Source: Gammaproteobacteria bacterium
GTDB taxonomy: Bacteria; Pseudomonadota; Gammaproteobacteria; Nevskiales; Nevskiaceae
Direction: 5' to 3'
Assembly (NCBI GenBank): GCA_026398875.1
Contig: JAPLSB010000024.1
Span: 124,001 to 188,000 of the forward strand
Length of the DNA: 64,000 nucleotides
Within the stretch, counting starts at the first letter, position 1; every line of letters starts with the position of its first letter. A program made the translations under genes and the position numbers. Below, in pieces: positions 17,879 through 27,153 of this stretch. Under the pieces are notes generated by a model that made no database searches, was not told the origin of the DNA, and was given only the letters and a program-made list of their open reading frames with translations.

Positions 17879-20335
17879 GTGATCCGGATCAGCCTGGAAA
17901 CCTGGCTGACCAGCCTGCCGCCGCGGGACGATGGCGATCTGCTGATTGGCGCAACCGGCCACCTGCGACTGTCGGCCGAGGAGCGCGCTGCCGTCAGCGA
18001 AAAGCTGCGCAGCGAGACGCTGCCAACGCTGATCAAGCGCGCCCGTCCCAGCAGGGTCACGCTGGTGACCGGGCTTGCGCCCGGTGCAGACCTTCTGTTC
18101 AAGCAGGTCGCCAGCCAGTGGCTGCGCGATGTCGGCATCCCGTTCGATACCGTGGCGTTGCTGCCGGTCCCGATACCGACGCTGATCGATGACTGGGTGA
18201 AGCGGCTCAACGAACAGCGGGTGGCGCTGGAACCGGCCACGATCGAGTCGGTGCGCGACGGCATCAAGGAACAGCTCGCGCGCTGTGCGCTGGTCGTCGA
18301 TCTGCTGCGGACCGGCCCCAACGATCCCCAGCTTGGCGACGGCAGCTTCCGCCAGCACCAGTACCGGCAACTGGCCGCCTGTCTTGCCGAACAGTCGGAC
18401 GTGCTGGTGGCGATCCTTCGTCCAGGCCGCAGCGGCCTGCCGGGCGGCGGCGCCGAAGTGATGGATTGGCGGCACCGGCCAGCGCGCATCCCGGCCGAGC
18501 TTTCGACGCTGCACCTGCGCCGCCCGGCGGGCGCGGGACGGCCGTTGCTGCTGATCGATCCATCGGTGGCGGCCGCTAACACGCCACCGGGCGGCGCTGG
18601 CCGCGCCATCACCGATGCCGGCGAAGCGCTGCCGCTTGCTCCGCTACAGCAGGCGCTGGCGGCGTGCCGCACGGCGCTCAAAGCCGGCAATTACCTGCTT
18701 TGCCACGACCTTGCCGAGCGCGCCCGAGCCGACGGCCTGCGCTCTCGCGAGCTTGATCACCTTGCGCTGCTGTCGCTGGCCAACGCCGGCAGCACCCAGC
18801 TGGCGCTGCGCCGGTATCGCGAACTGGGCATCGGCAGCGACGTCAACCTTGACGACCCGTACAACGTCGAGGAGTGGCTGTCGCTGAAGGGTCGCCTGCT
18901 CAAGGATCTCGCGCTGGCGGCAGGGCCGGACCGCGCGCCGGGTCTGTTCGTCGAATCGGGCGAGGTCTACGCGCAAGCCTTCAACCGCACGCGCGGCTAC
19001 TTCCCCGGCATCAATGCCGCGACCATGTTGATGCTCGGTGGCCATGGCGCCGAAGCACTGGTGCTTGCGCAGCGCGTGCTCGATTCGCTTGCCGCGCTCG
19101 ACGCTGCCACGGTCACCAGCGATGCCGAGCGCTATTACCGCGCCGTCACCGAGGCCGAAGCGGCATTGCTGATCGGCAGCCTCGAGCGCGTGCGCGACGC
19201 GCTGGCTCGGGCGGTGCAGTGGCAGCCCGGCAACGTCAATGCCCTGAGCCGGACCAGCACCCAGCTGCGACTGATCTGCCGCCACCTCGGCCACGACGAG
19301 TCCCATCTCGATGCGCTTCGGGTGCCGCCCGTGCTGTTCGTGCCATCCGGCAGCCGCGCCGATCTCGTGCTGCCGGCCGAAGCCTCGTTCGTCAGCATCG
19401 GCCTCAATGGTCCGCGTGAGCTCGACATCGCCGAGCATTACAGCGCGCTCGGCATCCGCGTCCATCTGGTGCTGCCGAACGCCCGCGAGCATCTGGTCGA
19501 GGAATGGCTACGTGGCCACGGGCGCCGACAGGCCGACCGGCTGCAGCAGTATCTGGACACCGGTACCGAATGCTCGATCGCGCTCGGCTTCCTGGAACAG
19601 GAAGCGGAATGGCGTGCGGCCTATGTGTCGGCGACCGCCTGCGGTCTATCGCGTCTGGAGGCCCGTCGCATCGGGGCCGGCTGGCACGATCTCGGAGACC
19701 CTCACGGCACGCAGCAGCCGAGTGCTGGCTGCGGCTACAGCGCGCCACGGCCCGTCCAGGACACGGTCGGCCTGAACGGTCACTCGGGATCGCGACGGCT
19801 GGTCGGCACGCTGTTCGCCGATTTCGCTGGCTACAGCCGCCTTGCCGATGAGGAGCAGCCGATCTTCCAGGACCTGCTGATCGGCGGCGTCGCCACCGTG
19901 CTGGCCGCGCATCAGCCACGGATCCTGCTGCAGCACACCTGGGGCGACGCGGTGCACGTGGTCACCGACGACGCCGAGACCACCGCGCGGATCGCCGCCG
20001 GCATTCACGACGTTGTCGAGCAGGCGCGCGGCGGACTCGGCGGCATGCTGGAAAAGCTCGAACTGCGCTTGTCGGCCCACTATGCGCCGGTGTTCGAAGG
20101 CATCGATCCGGTCGAAGGCACCACGACCTACTTCGGTTCGCAGCTGTCGTTCGCTGCACGGGTCGAGCCGGTGACACCGCCCGGCATGATCTTCGTCACC
20201 GAAGCGTTTGCCGCCCGGCTGATGCTCGAAGCACCGGATCGCTACGCCGCCGAATACGCCGGGGAAATCGAGCTGGCCAAGCGCTTCGGGAAGTACCGCC
20301 TGTACTCGCTGCGGCGCGGCGACATCGGCGTCTGA
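17879..20335 (+). CDS. SLOG / TRAF-binding-like / class III nucleotide cyclase fusion
   Basis: 818 residues with a GTG start. N-terminal Rossmann-like SLOG domain (~20-180): IGATGHL (23-29) and TGLAPGAD (64-71). The middle is helical and TPR-like; the stretch from ~325 to 400 (YNVEEWLSLKGRL, YFPGINAATMLML) resembles the MAP3K TRAFs-binding domain (DUF4071). The C-terminus (~640-818) is a class III adenylate/guanylate cyclase: LFADFAGYSRL holds metal Asp648, WGD holds Asp690. The purine-specifying Lys is His686, and the transition-state Asn is Ser757, while Arg761 is kept, so substrate and activity may be unusual. SLOG domains bind or process nucleotides; this fusion suggests one chain making and sensing a nucleotide signal. 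No effector gene is adjacent. Confidence 0.82.
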   Translation: MIRISLETWLTSLPPRDDGDLLIGATGHLRLSAEERAAVSEKLRSETLPTLIKRARPSRVTLVTGLAPGADLLFKQVASQWLRDVGIPFDTVALLPVPIPTLIDDWVKRLNEQRVALEPATIESVRDGIKEQLARCALVVDLLRTGPNDPQLGDGSFRQHQYRQLAACLAEQSDVLVAILRPGRSGLPGGGAEVMDWRHRPARIPAELSTLHLRRPAGAGRPLLLIDPSVAAANTPPGGAGRAITDAGEALPLAPLQQALAACRTALKAGNYLLCHDLAERARADGLRSRELDHLALLSLANAGSTQLALRRYRELGIGSDVNLDDPYNVEEWLSLKGRLLKDLALAAGPDRAPGLFVESGEVYAQAFNRTRGYFPGINAATMLMLGGHGAEALVLAQRVLDSLAALDAATVTSDAERYYRAVTEAEAALLIGSLERVRDALARAVQWQPGNVNALSRTSTQLRLICRHLGHDESHLDALRVPPVLFVPSGSRADLVLPAEASFVSIGLNGPRELDIAEHYSALGIRVHLVLPNAREHLVEEWLRGHGRRQADRLQQYLDTGTECSIALGFLEQEAEWRAAYVSATACGLSRLEARRIGAGWHDLGDPHGTQQPSAGCGYSAPRPVQDTVGLNGHSGSRRLVGTLFADFAGYSRLADEEQPIFQDLLIGGVATVLAAHQPRILLQHTWGDAVHVVTDDAETTARIAAGIHDVVEQARGGLGGMLEKLELRLSAHYAPVFEGIDPVEGTTTYFGSQLSFAARVEPVTPPGMIFVTEAFAARLMLEAPDRYAAEYAGEIELAKRFGKYRLYSLRRGDIGV

Positions 20336-20347
20336 TCCTGCTGCCGG

Positions 20348-22168
20348 TCAGCGTCCGCGCAGGAACAGTCGATCAAGGCCGTCGGCATCGATCTGCACCC
20401 AGGTCGGTCGCCCGTGGTTGCACTGGCCGGCGTTCGGGGTCTGCTCCATGTCGCGCAGCAGCGCGTCCATTTCCGGCAGGCTCAGCCGCCGGTTGGCCTT
20501 GATCGCCGCGCGACAGGCCATGTCGGCGAGGATGCGGTGCTGAGCGTCGAGTGCTTCGCCGAAATGCTCGGCACTTTCGGCCGCGTCGAAACCGCCGCAC
20601 AGCGTGCGCAGCAACGCCGCCAGATCGGCCTTGATCAATAGCGCCGGTACCGCGCGCACGGTGATCGCATCCGGGCCACTGCGATCAATCAGCAACCCGA
20701 AGCGGCGCAGCGATTCCGCCTGCGCTTCGAGTTCATCCGCCTCGCCCTCGCCGACCGTGATCGCTTCCGGCAGCAGCAGTCGCTGCGCGGCGATGCCATC
20801 GCTGGCCAGCTCGCGTTTGAAGCGCTCGTAGATCACGCGCTCGTGCGCGGCGTGAGCATCAACCAGCACCAGCCCGTGGCGATTCTCGGCCAGCACGAAA
20901 ACGCCGCGAATCTGGGCAATGGCGCGGCCGAGCGGTGCTTCGTCGCTGCTGGCTTGTACCGGCTCCGGCGCCGACATCAGAGATGGCGCCTGCTCGCGGT
21001 ACAGCGGCCATGGCGAATGCTCGCGCGCTTCCGGCAGATGCTCGCGTACCGGCCACGACGGCGTGCCTGCGCTCGGCCCGTAGCGGATCGGCGCCTGTAT
21101 GGGTTCGAACTCCGGTGTCGCGGCCGGTGGCGCGAACTCGACGCGATGATGCTGGCCCGGCTCCGGCCGGATCCGGCGCAACAGCTGATGCACGGCGCCG
21201 AACAGGAAATCGTGGATCACCGAAGCATCGCGAAAGCGCACTTCGGTCTTCTGCGGATGGACGTTGACATCGACCCGCGCCGGGTCCAGCTCCAGAAACA
21301 GCACGAACGCCGGATGGCGCTGCGAGTGCAACACGTCGGCATAGGCCCGCCGCAGTGCGTGGCCGAGCAGCTTGTCGCGGACATTGCGGCCGTTGACGTA
21401 CAAAAACTGCAGATCGGCCTGTGCCCGGGCAAAGCTCGGCAGCGCCACCCAGCCCCACAGTCGCAGGCCCATGCGCTGCTCGTCGAGCGTCACCGCATTG
21501 GCGAAGAACTCGTCGCCGCAGACCTGGGCGATGCGTGCCGCACGCGCCGCGTCGCCGTCAGCGCGTGGCAGCTCGAAGCTGCGCCGGCCGTTGTGGCCCA
21601 GCTTCAGCCGCAGATCGAAGCGGGTCAGCGCCAGCCGCCGCAAGATCTGATCGACGTGGCGGAACTCGGTGCCGTCGGCCTTCATGAACTTGCGCCGCGC
21701 CGGCGTGTTGAAGAACAGGTCGCGCACCTCGATCGTCGTGCCCGGCGGATGGGCGGCCGGTTGCGGCGCGGCATCGTCGGGCACGCCGCTGCCGGAGACC
21801 TTCCAGCCATGTGGCTCATCACGGGTCCGCGACGTCAGCGAAAACCGCGACACCGACAGGATGCTCGGCAGCGCTTCGCCCCGAAAGCCGAAGCTGGCAA
21901 CCCGCTCCAGATCATCGAGATCATGGATCTTGCTGGTCGCATGCCGGGTCAGCGCCAGCGCCAGTTCATCGCGGGCAATCCCGCAGCCGTCGTCGCGGAC
22001 CCGGATCAGGTTCAGGCCACCGGCTTCAAGTTCGACCTCGATCGCGGTCGCCCCGGCATCAAGACTGTTCTCGACCAGTTCCTTGACCACTGCAGCGGGA
22101 CGTTCGACCACTTCGCCCGCCGCGATCTGGTTGATCAGCTGCTCATCGAGAACTCGGATCGTGCTCAT
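20348..22168 (-). CDS. mutL: DNA mismatch repair protein MutL
   Basis: 606 residues. The GHKL ATPase motifs are clear: QIAAGEVVERPAAVVKELVENSLDAGA, DDGCGI, RHATSKI and FGFRGEALPSI (each read in separate blocks). The C-terminal domain has VDAHAAHERVIYERF, matching the latent endonuclease motif DxHA(x)2E(x)4E, plus ACRAAIK, CNHGRP and the final LFLRGR, so it appears to be an endonuclease-type MutL. It is last in nnrD-tsaE-amiC-mutL. Its ATG overlaps the stop of a short upstream frame at 22165-22416, a possible coupling signal. Confidence 0.97.
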   Translation of the reverse strand: MSTIRVLDEQLINQIAAGEVVERPAAVVKELVENSLDAGATAIEVELEAGGLNLIRVRDDGCGIARDELALALTRHATSKIHDLDDLERVASFGFRGEALPSILSVSRFSLTSRTRDEPHGWKVSGSGVPDDAAPQPAAHPPGTTIEVRDLFFNTPARRKFMKADGTEFRHVDQILRRLALTRFDLRLKLGHNGRRSFELPRADGDAARAARIAQVCGDEFFANAVTLDEQRMGLRLWGWVALPSFARAQADLQFLYVNGRNVRDKLLGHALRRAYADVLHSQRHPAFVLFLELDPARVDVNVHPQKTEVRFRDASVIHDFLFGAVHQLLRRIRPEPGQHHRVEFAPPAATPEFEPIQAPIRYGPSAGTPSWPVREHLPEAREHSPWPLYREQAPSLMSAPEPVQASSDEAPLGRAIAQIRGVFVLAENRHGLVLVDAHAAHERVIYERFKRELASDGIAAQRLLLPEAITVGEGEADELEAQAESLRRFGLLIDRSGPDAITVRAVPALLIKADLAALLRTLCGGFDAAESAEHFGEALDAQHRILADMACRAAIKANRRLSLPEMDALLRDMEQTPNAGQCNHGRPTWVQIDADGLDRLFLRGR

Positions 22169-22416
22169 GGGCGCATCGCACCCTCGCCGGCTCGTGGACC
22201 GGCCCTGCGCGCGCTGCGCTCCGGGCGTTCGAACCTGCGCGAAGCAGTGCTTCGCAAGCGCAGCTTCTCACCTTCGCCGGCTCGTGGACCGGCCCTGCGC
22301 GCGCTGCGCTCCGGGCGTTCGAACCTGCACGAAGCAGTGCTTCGCAAGCGCAGGTTCTCACCCTCGCCAGCAGCGATCTGATCGATGAGCTGCTCGGGGA
22401 GGATCTGGATGGTCAC
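22165..22416 (-). pseudogene. Decoy mutL-like start fused to repeats (83 codons)
   Basis: A frame begins TIQILPEQLIDQIAAGEG, which parallels the mutL start (STIRVLDEQLINQIAAGEV) at about 13 of 17 residues, then runs into two in-frame copies of a 90-bp repeat (30 codons each) and stops in an ATGA overlap with the real mutL ATG. It looks like the remnant of a second mutL 5' end cut off by repeat insertion. It may simply be a pseudogene, or act as a leader peptide coupling translation into mutL. Confidence 0.6.
22179..22358. repeat. Two tandem 90-bp repeats upstream of mutL
   Basis: Units 22179-22268 and 22269-22358 differ at only about 3 of 90 positions. Each contains the palindrome GAAGCAGTGCTTC within CTGCG/CGCAG arms and a run rich in GCGC. 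The length is a multiple of three, so the insertion keeps the reading frame. The composition is that of a mobile REP-like or BIME-type element. Confidence 0.85.
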
Positions 22417-22492
22417 TGCGGCCAGCTGGAAATGCGGGTGCCAAGCTTAAGGAATCGATGCAACGCGCGTGCGTGCCAACTCGCCGCAATCT

Positions 22493-22584
22493 CGCGCAAA
22501 GACGCAAAGACGCGGAGACGCCAAGACCAGAGACAAGTCGGGCAAAACGCGTGCTTTCTTGGCGTCTTCGCGCCTTGGCGTGCG
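22493..22584. repeat. Dispersed inverted-repeat element, copy C
   Basis: Arms at about 22493-22526 and 22555-22584 share the AAGACGCCAAG / CTTGGCGTCTT pattern with copies A and B. It lies just beyond the amiC stop, between amiC and mutL. Positions 22417-22492 hold nothing else recognisable. Confidence 0.7.
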
Positions 22585-22609
22585 CCCGCTTCCGAACATC
22601 AGCCAGCGT

Positions 22610-23956
22610 TCAGCGCTTGCGCCGTGCCGGCGTCGCCCCCGCCTTCGCTGAGACCTTGACCGGACCGGCGCTCGCCACCTGCTGCGGCCGATAGCGAGCG
22701 AAGTAGCTGCGCACGCCGTCGAAGATCGACTCGGCCATCTTGTCCTGGTAGTCCGGATCGCCGAGCAGGCTTTCCTCGCGCGGATTGGAAATGAACGCGG
22801 TTTCGACCAGCACCGACGGGATATCCGGCGACTTCAGCACCATGAAGCCGGCCTGCTGGACTTCGGCCTTCTGCAGACGGTTGATACGGCCCATGGCGTT
22901 GAGCATGCGGCTGCCGAGATCGAAGCTGGCTTCCATCGTCGCACCCTGCGAGATGTCGATCAGCACGGCAGCGACGTTGTCATCCTGCTTCTGCAGCTCG
23001 ACGCCGCCGACCAGATCGGCCGCGTTCTCGTGATTGGCAATCCAGCGCGCCTGCTCGCTCGACGCACCGCGTTCTGACAGCACATAGACCGACGAGCCGT
23101 GCTGCGAGCGGTCTTCCACGGCATTGGCATGCACCGACACGAACAGATCGGCATTGACCTGCCGCGCCTTGACGGTACGGGTGCGCAGTTCGATGAAGGT
23201 GTCGCTGTCGCGGGTCAGCACGGCGCGCATGCCGGGCTCGGCGTTGATCTTCTTCGCGAGCCGGCGCGCGATCGCCAGCGTCACGTCCTTTTCGCGCAGG
23301 CCGTGCAGGCCGATGGCGCCAGGATCGGTGCCGCCATGACCGGCATCGACAGCGATGACGATGTCCTTGTCGGAGATCCGCACGCGCCCGGCGTCCTGAC
23401 CAGTGACTGCTGCAGCGGCCATCGGCTGCGCCGGTGCGTCAGGTGTCACGGCGGGGACCGGCATCGGCGCCGAATTCGCTTGCGGAGGCGCGTTCGACGC
23501 GTCCGCCGAGGCGATGATCTGCTCCGGCCGGGTCGCGACCGGCGGCACTGGCGCTGCGGCTGGCGGCGTCGAACGCGGATGCTTCGGCACCAGATCGACG
23601 ATCAGCCGGTAGCCATAACCTTCGCTGGCGTCGAGCCCGAACGACTGCGGCACGACCTTCTCGCCGACATCGAGCACCACGCGCAGGCCGGCTTCGCGCG
23701 GCCCGGTACGGACACTGCGGATCAGACCCTTGCCGGCACTGGCAGCCGGCATGCGCGTGCCGCGCCGGACATCGCTGAAATCGATGACGACGCGTTCCGG
23801 GTTCGGCAGCGTGAACACTTTCGGCGCGATCGCCATATCGAAATCGAACACCGCGCGGGTCGCTTCCGGACCGTCCAGCAAACGCAGTTCACGCAGCTCC
23901 GCCGCTGACGCCGAGGTCGCGGTCAGCAGCAGCAGAAGTCCGGTCAATGCACGCAT
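22610..23956 (-). CDS. amiC: N-acetylmuramoyl-L-alanine amidase, AmiC-like
   Basis: 448 residues. Signal peptide at the start (ALTGLLLLLTATSASA), then an AMIN domain (~25-130, LRELRLLDGPEATRAVFDF) that targets the septum, a Pro/Ala linker, and an Amidase_3 domain (~220-430) with VAVDAGHGGTDPGA, the Zn ligand region TRDSDTFIEL, SVHANA and VLVETAFISN. It cuts the glycan-peptide bond during daughter-cell separation and is normally activated by LytM factors such as NlpD. The basic C-terminus (ARRKR) is unusual. Upstream tsaE is ~100 bp away. Confidence 0.95.
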   Translation of the reverse strand: MRALTGLLLLLTATSASAAELRELRLLDGPEATRAVFDFDMAIAPKVFTLPNPERVVIDFSDVRRGTRMPAASAGKGLIRSVRTGPREAGLRVVLDVGEKVVPQSFGLDASEGYGYRLIVDLVPKHPRSTPPAAAPVPPVATRPEQIIASADASNAPPQANSAPMPVPAVTPDAPAQPMAAAAVTGQDAGRVRISDKDIVIAVDAGHGGTDPGAIGLHGLREKDVTLAIARRLAKKINAEPGMRAVLTRDSDTFIELRTRTVKARQVNADLFVSVHANAVEDRSQHGSSVYVLSERGASSEQARWIANHENAADLVGGVELQKQDDNVAAVLIDISQGATMEASFDLGSRMLNAMGRINRLQKAEVQQAGFMVLKSPDIPSVLVETAFISNPREESLLGDPDYQDKMAESIFDGVRSYFARYRPQQVASAGPVKVSAKAGATPARRKR

Positions 23957-24054
23957 GACAGCACCAGCGCAGTCGATCAAACGCAGAAGATAGTTCGGCA
24001 AGCCGCGTCGCACAAGATTTTTCTGATCGAAATCAGTGGCTAGACAGCATTTCT

Positions 24055-24531
24055 TCATGTTGCGGCGGGGTTTTGCAGCGCCGTTTCGAAAGCCTCGCCA
24101 AGCGCCACGGTGTCGATCACAGCCAGTCTGGCGCCGTCCTCGGCGCGCAGATCGATGATCAGGCTGGGCGGTGGCAGATGCCCGACGCCGCACTCGGGCC
24201 ACTCGACCAGCCACCAGCAGCGCGTCGGCGAATGGTCGTCCAGCCCCAGTCCGTCCAGTTCATCCGGCGACTTCAGCCGGTACAGGTCGAGGTGCAGCCA
24301 GTCGCGGCCATCGATCAGGTACGGCTCGATCAGCGTGTAGGTCGGGCTGCGGATGCTGCCGGTCACGCCCAATGCGCGCAGCCAGCCGCGCACCAGCGTG
24401 GTCTTGCCGGCGCCGAGCGTGCCGTTCAGATAGACGACGCCACCGGCATGTCCGTGCAGCGCCCGCGCCAGCCGCGCACCGAGCGCTTCAGTCGCACGCT
24501 CGTCCGGAAGATGAATCGCAATGGCGCTCAT
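24055..24531 (-). CDS. tsaE: tRNA threonylcarbamoyladenosine ATPase TsaE
   Basis: 158 residues. P-loop NGTLGAGKTTLVRGWLRALG, then SPTYTLIEPY and HLDLYRL, characteristic of TsaE (YjeE), the ATPase that works with TsaB/TsaD to make t6A37 on ANN-decoding tRNAs. ATG overlaps the nnrD stop. The C-terminus is intact. Confidence 0.95.
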   Translation of the reverse strand: MSAIAIHLPDERATEALGARLARALHGHAGGVVYLNGTLGAGKTTLVRGWLRALGVTGSIRSPTYTLIEPYLIDGRDWLHLDLYRLKSPDELDGLGLDDHSPTRCWWLVEWPECGVGHLPPPSLIIDLRAEDGARLAVIDTVALGEAFETALQNPAAT

Positions 24532-25997
24532 GGATTCACCATCGCGCGCAGCGCGTCGACGACATCGGAAGCGATCAGCCCGCGTTCGCCGCGCTCGGCA
24601 ACGGCATCGCCGGCCAGCGCATGGGCGGTGACGGCGGCGGCGGCGGCCGCCTCCAGCGACAGCCCCTGGGCCACGAATGCGGCCGCCACACCGGTCAGCA
24701 CATCGCCCATGCCGCCGACACCCATGCCGGGATTGCCGTACGGGCAGACGCGCAGCGACGACGGCCCATGGACCACACTGCCGGCACCCTTGAGCACGAC
24801 GGTGCCGCCGAAGCGCTGCTGGACGGCACGAATCGCGGCGAAGCGGTCACGCTGGATCTCGGCCGTGCTGACGCCGAGCAGCCGACCGGCCTCGCCCGGA
24901 TGCGGCGTCAGCAGCCAGTCGTCACGATGGCGCGGCGCCTCGGCCAGCGCGTTCAGCGCATCGGCATCGACGACCTTGGGCAGCGCGGACGCGATTGCCG
25001 CTTCGAACATCGCCTGTCCCCAGGCTTCGCGGCCCAGACCCGGGCCGATCGCGATCACGTCGGCACGCGCCAGCAGCGGCGCCAGCTCGGCAACGGTTTC
25101 GACGCCGCGCACCATCAAGTCTGGCTGGGCGGCGGTCAGCGTGGCGGCGTGCGCCGCACGGGTCGCCACTGTCACCAGGCCAGCGCCGGCGCGCAGTGCC
25201 GCGCGCCCGGCCAGCAGGATCGCACCGGCCATGCCGTGATCGCCGCCAATCAGCAGCACATGACCGTGATCGCCCTTGTGGCCGGTGCGGCTGCGCTTCG
25301 GCAGCCAGCCCTGCAGTTCGGCGTTGTCGAACAGGCTGGCGACTGGCGTCATGCCGTCGTGAACGGCAGCGGGAACATCGAGTGTGGCCAGTTCCACCGT
25401 GCCGGTCTGGGCCGGGCCACGGCCGGTGCGCAGGCCCGGCTTCATCGCGATGAAGCTCACGGTCAGGTCGGCTGCGACGACCGCGCCGGGTGCGGCACCG
25501 GTATCGGCATCGAGACCGGACGGCACGTCCAGCGCCAGTACTGCAGCGCCCGCAGCATGGGCGGCATTGATCGCGCTGATCGCCGCTGCCGCATCACCGC
25601 TCGGGGCGCGGCTCAGGCCGATGCCGTAAAGCCCGTCGACGATCAGGTCGGCATCGATCCCGTCAGCCGACGCCGACCAGCGCTGCACCGCGCCAACTTC
25701 CAACCAGGCCTCGCGCGCGGTCATCGCATCGCCGCGCCGCGCTGACGACTCGCATTCGAAGACCTGCACCGCGCAACCGCTGGCCCGTGCCAGCCGCGCG
25801 ACCTCGTAGCCATCGCCACCGTTGTTGCCGGGCCCGCAGAACACGGCAACGCGGCGGGCGTTCGGCCAGCGCCAGCGCGCAGCCGTCCAGGCCGCACTGG
25901 CAGCGCGCTGCATCAAGGTGTAACCGGGGATGCCGCAGACCTCGATGGCGCGGCGATCGAGTTCGCGGACCGAGGCTGCCGAATACAATCGCGCCAT
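24528..25997 (-). CDS. nnrD: Bifunctional NAD(P)HX epimerase/dehydratase
   Basis: 489 residues. The N-terminal YjeF domain is the epimerase (FCGPGNNGGDGYEVARL); the C-terminal YjeF/ribokinase-like domain is the ADP/ATP-dependent dehydratase (GDHGHVLLIGGDHGMAGA, VIGPGLG-type AIGPGLG, LTPHPGEAGRLLG, GGMGDVLTGV). Together they repair hydrated NAD(P)H. The start at 25997 has a GGAA ribosome-binding site inside the alternative start at 26009 (MENIM...). A TATACT -10-like hexamer lies just upstream on the same strand. Divergent from queG. Confidence 0.95.
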   Translation of the reverse strand: MARLYSAASVRELDRRAIEVCGIPGYTLMQRAASAAWTAARWRWPNARRVAVFCGPGNNGGDGYEVARLARASGCAVQVFECESSARRGDAMTAREAWLEVGAVQRWSASADGIDADLIVDGLYGIGLSRAPSGDAAAAISAINAAHAAGAAVLALDVPSGLDADTGAAPGAVVAADLTVSFIAMKPGLRTGRGPAQTGTVELATLDVPAAVHDGMTPVASLFDNAELQGWLPKRSRTGHKGDHGHVLLIGGDHGMAGAILLAGRAALRAGAGLVTVATRAAHAATLTAAQPDLMVRGVETVAELAPLLARADVIAIGPGLGREAWGQAMFEAAIASALPKVVDADALNALAEAPRHRDDWLLTPHPGEAGRLLGVSTAEIQRDRFAAIRAVQQRFGGTVVLKGAGSVVHGPSSLRVCPYGNPGMGVGGMGDVLTGVAAAFVAQGLSLEAAAAAAVTAHALAGDAVAERGERGLIASDVVDALRAMVNP

Positions 25998-26022
25998 GAT
26001 GTTTTCCATCGGCGAAGTATAA

Positions 26023-27153
26023 GTGGCGCCCTCCACGCTCCCGGCCCCGAACGACCGCGACTGGCCGCAGCTGATCCGCACCTGGGCGCAGGAGCTTGGC
26101 TTTGCCGATGCCGCGATCTCGACACTGGCGCTGGCCGACGACCACGCCCACCTGCAGCGCTGGCTGGCCGAAGGCCGTCACGGTGGCATGGCCTGGATGG
26201 CCGAGCACGCCGCGCTGCGTGCCGATCCGGCGCTGCTGCAGCCGGGCACGGTGACGGTGATCAGCGCGCGGCTGGACTATCGCCCTTCAGCCGCCGATGC
26301 CGAGGCGCTGCTGGCCGATCCGGAAGCGGCCTACATCTCGCGCTACGCGCTGGGCCGCGACTACCACAAGCTGATGCGCCAACGGCTCAAGAAACTGGCA
26401 GAACGATTGGCCAGCGAGATCGCACCGCACGGTTACCGCGTGTTCGCCGACAGCGCGCCGCTGCTCGAAAAGGCGCTGGCCCGCAATGCCGGGCTGGGCT
26501 GGATCGGCAAGCACACGCTGGTACTGAACCGCGAAGCGGGCTCGTGGTTCTTCCTCGGCGAAATCTGCACCGACCTGCCGATTGCCGCCTCGCCGCCGGA
26601 GCCGGCCGTGCCGCGCTGCGGCAGCTGCACGGCCTGCATCGACGTCTGCCCGACGCAGGCGATCACCGGGCCGTATCAGCTCGACGCCCGGCGCTGCATC
26701 TCGTACCTGACGATCGAGCACCACGGCGACATTCCGGAGGATCTGCGGCCGCTGATCGGCAACCGCATCTTCGGCTGCGATGACTGCCAGCTGGTCTGCC
26801 CGTGGAACCGCTACGCGAAGCTCGATGCCACACCGGATTTCGCGCCGCGCCATGCGCTCGACACCGCGCGGCTGATCGAGCTGTTCGCCTGGCAGGAGGA
26901 CGAATACCTGCGCCGCACCGAAGGCATGGCGCTACGCCGTGCCGGCTACACGCGCTGGCTGCGCAACATCGCCGTGGCGATCGGCAACGCGCTGGCGGAC
27001 TCGAAGACTACGGCTTCGGCTTCGGCACGACTCGTCGCGGCGCTGAAGGCGCGCGAGGCGTTTCCGGATTCAACGGTGCAATCTCATATTCGATGGGCGC
27101 TGTCGCGTCATCCGGCGGCGGACAGTAGATCGCCGGCCCGTTGTAGCGACTGA
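26023..27153 (+). CDS. queG: Epoxyqueuosine reductase QueG
   Basis: 376 residues, the cobalamin- and Fe-S-dependent last step of queuosine tRNA modification. Two 4Fe-4S cluster motifs are present: CGSCTACIDVCP and GCDDCQLVCPWN; GLGWIGKHTL and FFLGEICTDL are family signatures. It begins at GTG, 25 nt from the divergent nnrD start, so the shared promoter is very short. Its last 146 nt overlap, antisense, the end of the next minus-strand gene. Confidence 0.96.
   Translation: MAPSTLPAPNDRDWPQLIRTWAQELGFADAAISTLALADDHAHLQRWLAEGRHGGMAWMAEHAALRADPALLQPGTVTVISARLDYRPSAADAEALLADPEAAYISRYALGRDYHKLMRQRLKKLAERLASEIAPHGYRVFADSAPLLEKALARNAGLGWIGKHTLVLNREAGSWFFLGEICTDLPIAASPPEPAVPRCGSCTACIDVCPTQAITGPYQLDARRCISYLTIEHHGDIPEDLRPLIGNRIFGCDDCQLVCPWNRYAKLDATPDFAPRHALDTARLIELFAWQEDEYLRRTEGMALRRAGYTRWLRNIAVAIGNALADSKTTASASARLVAALKAREAFPDSTVQSHIRWALSRHPAADSRSPARCSD

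Noticed and set aside
22179..22358. Possible CRISPR array upstream of mutL
   Set aside because: Only two adjacent 90-bp copies with no unique spacers.
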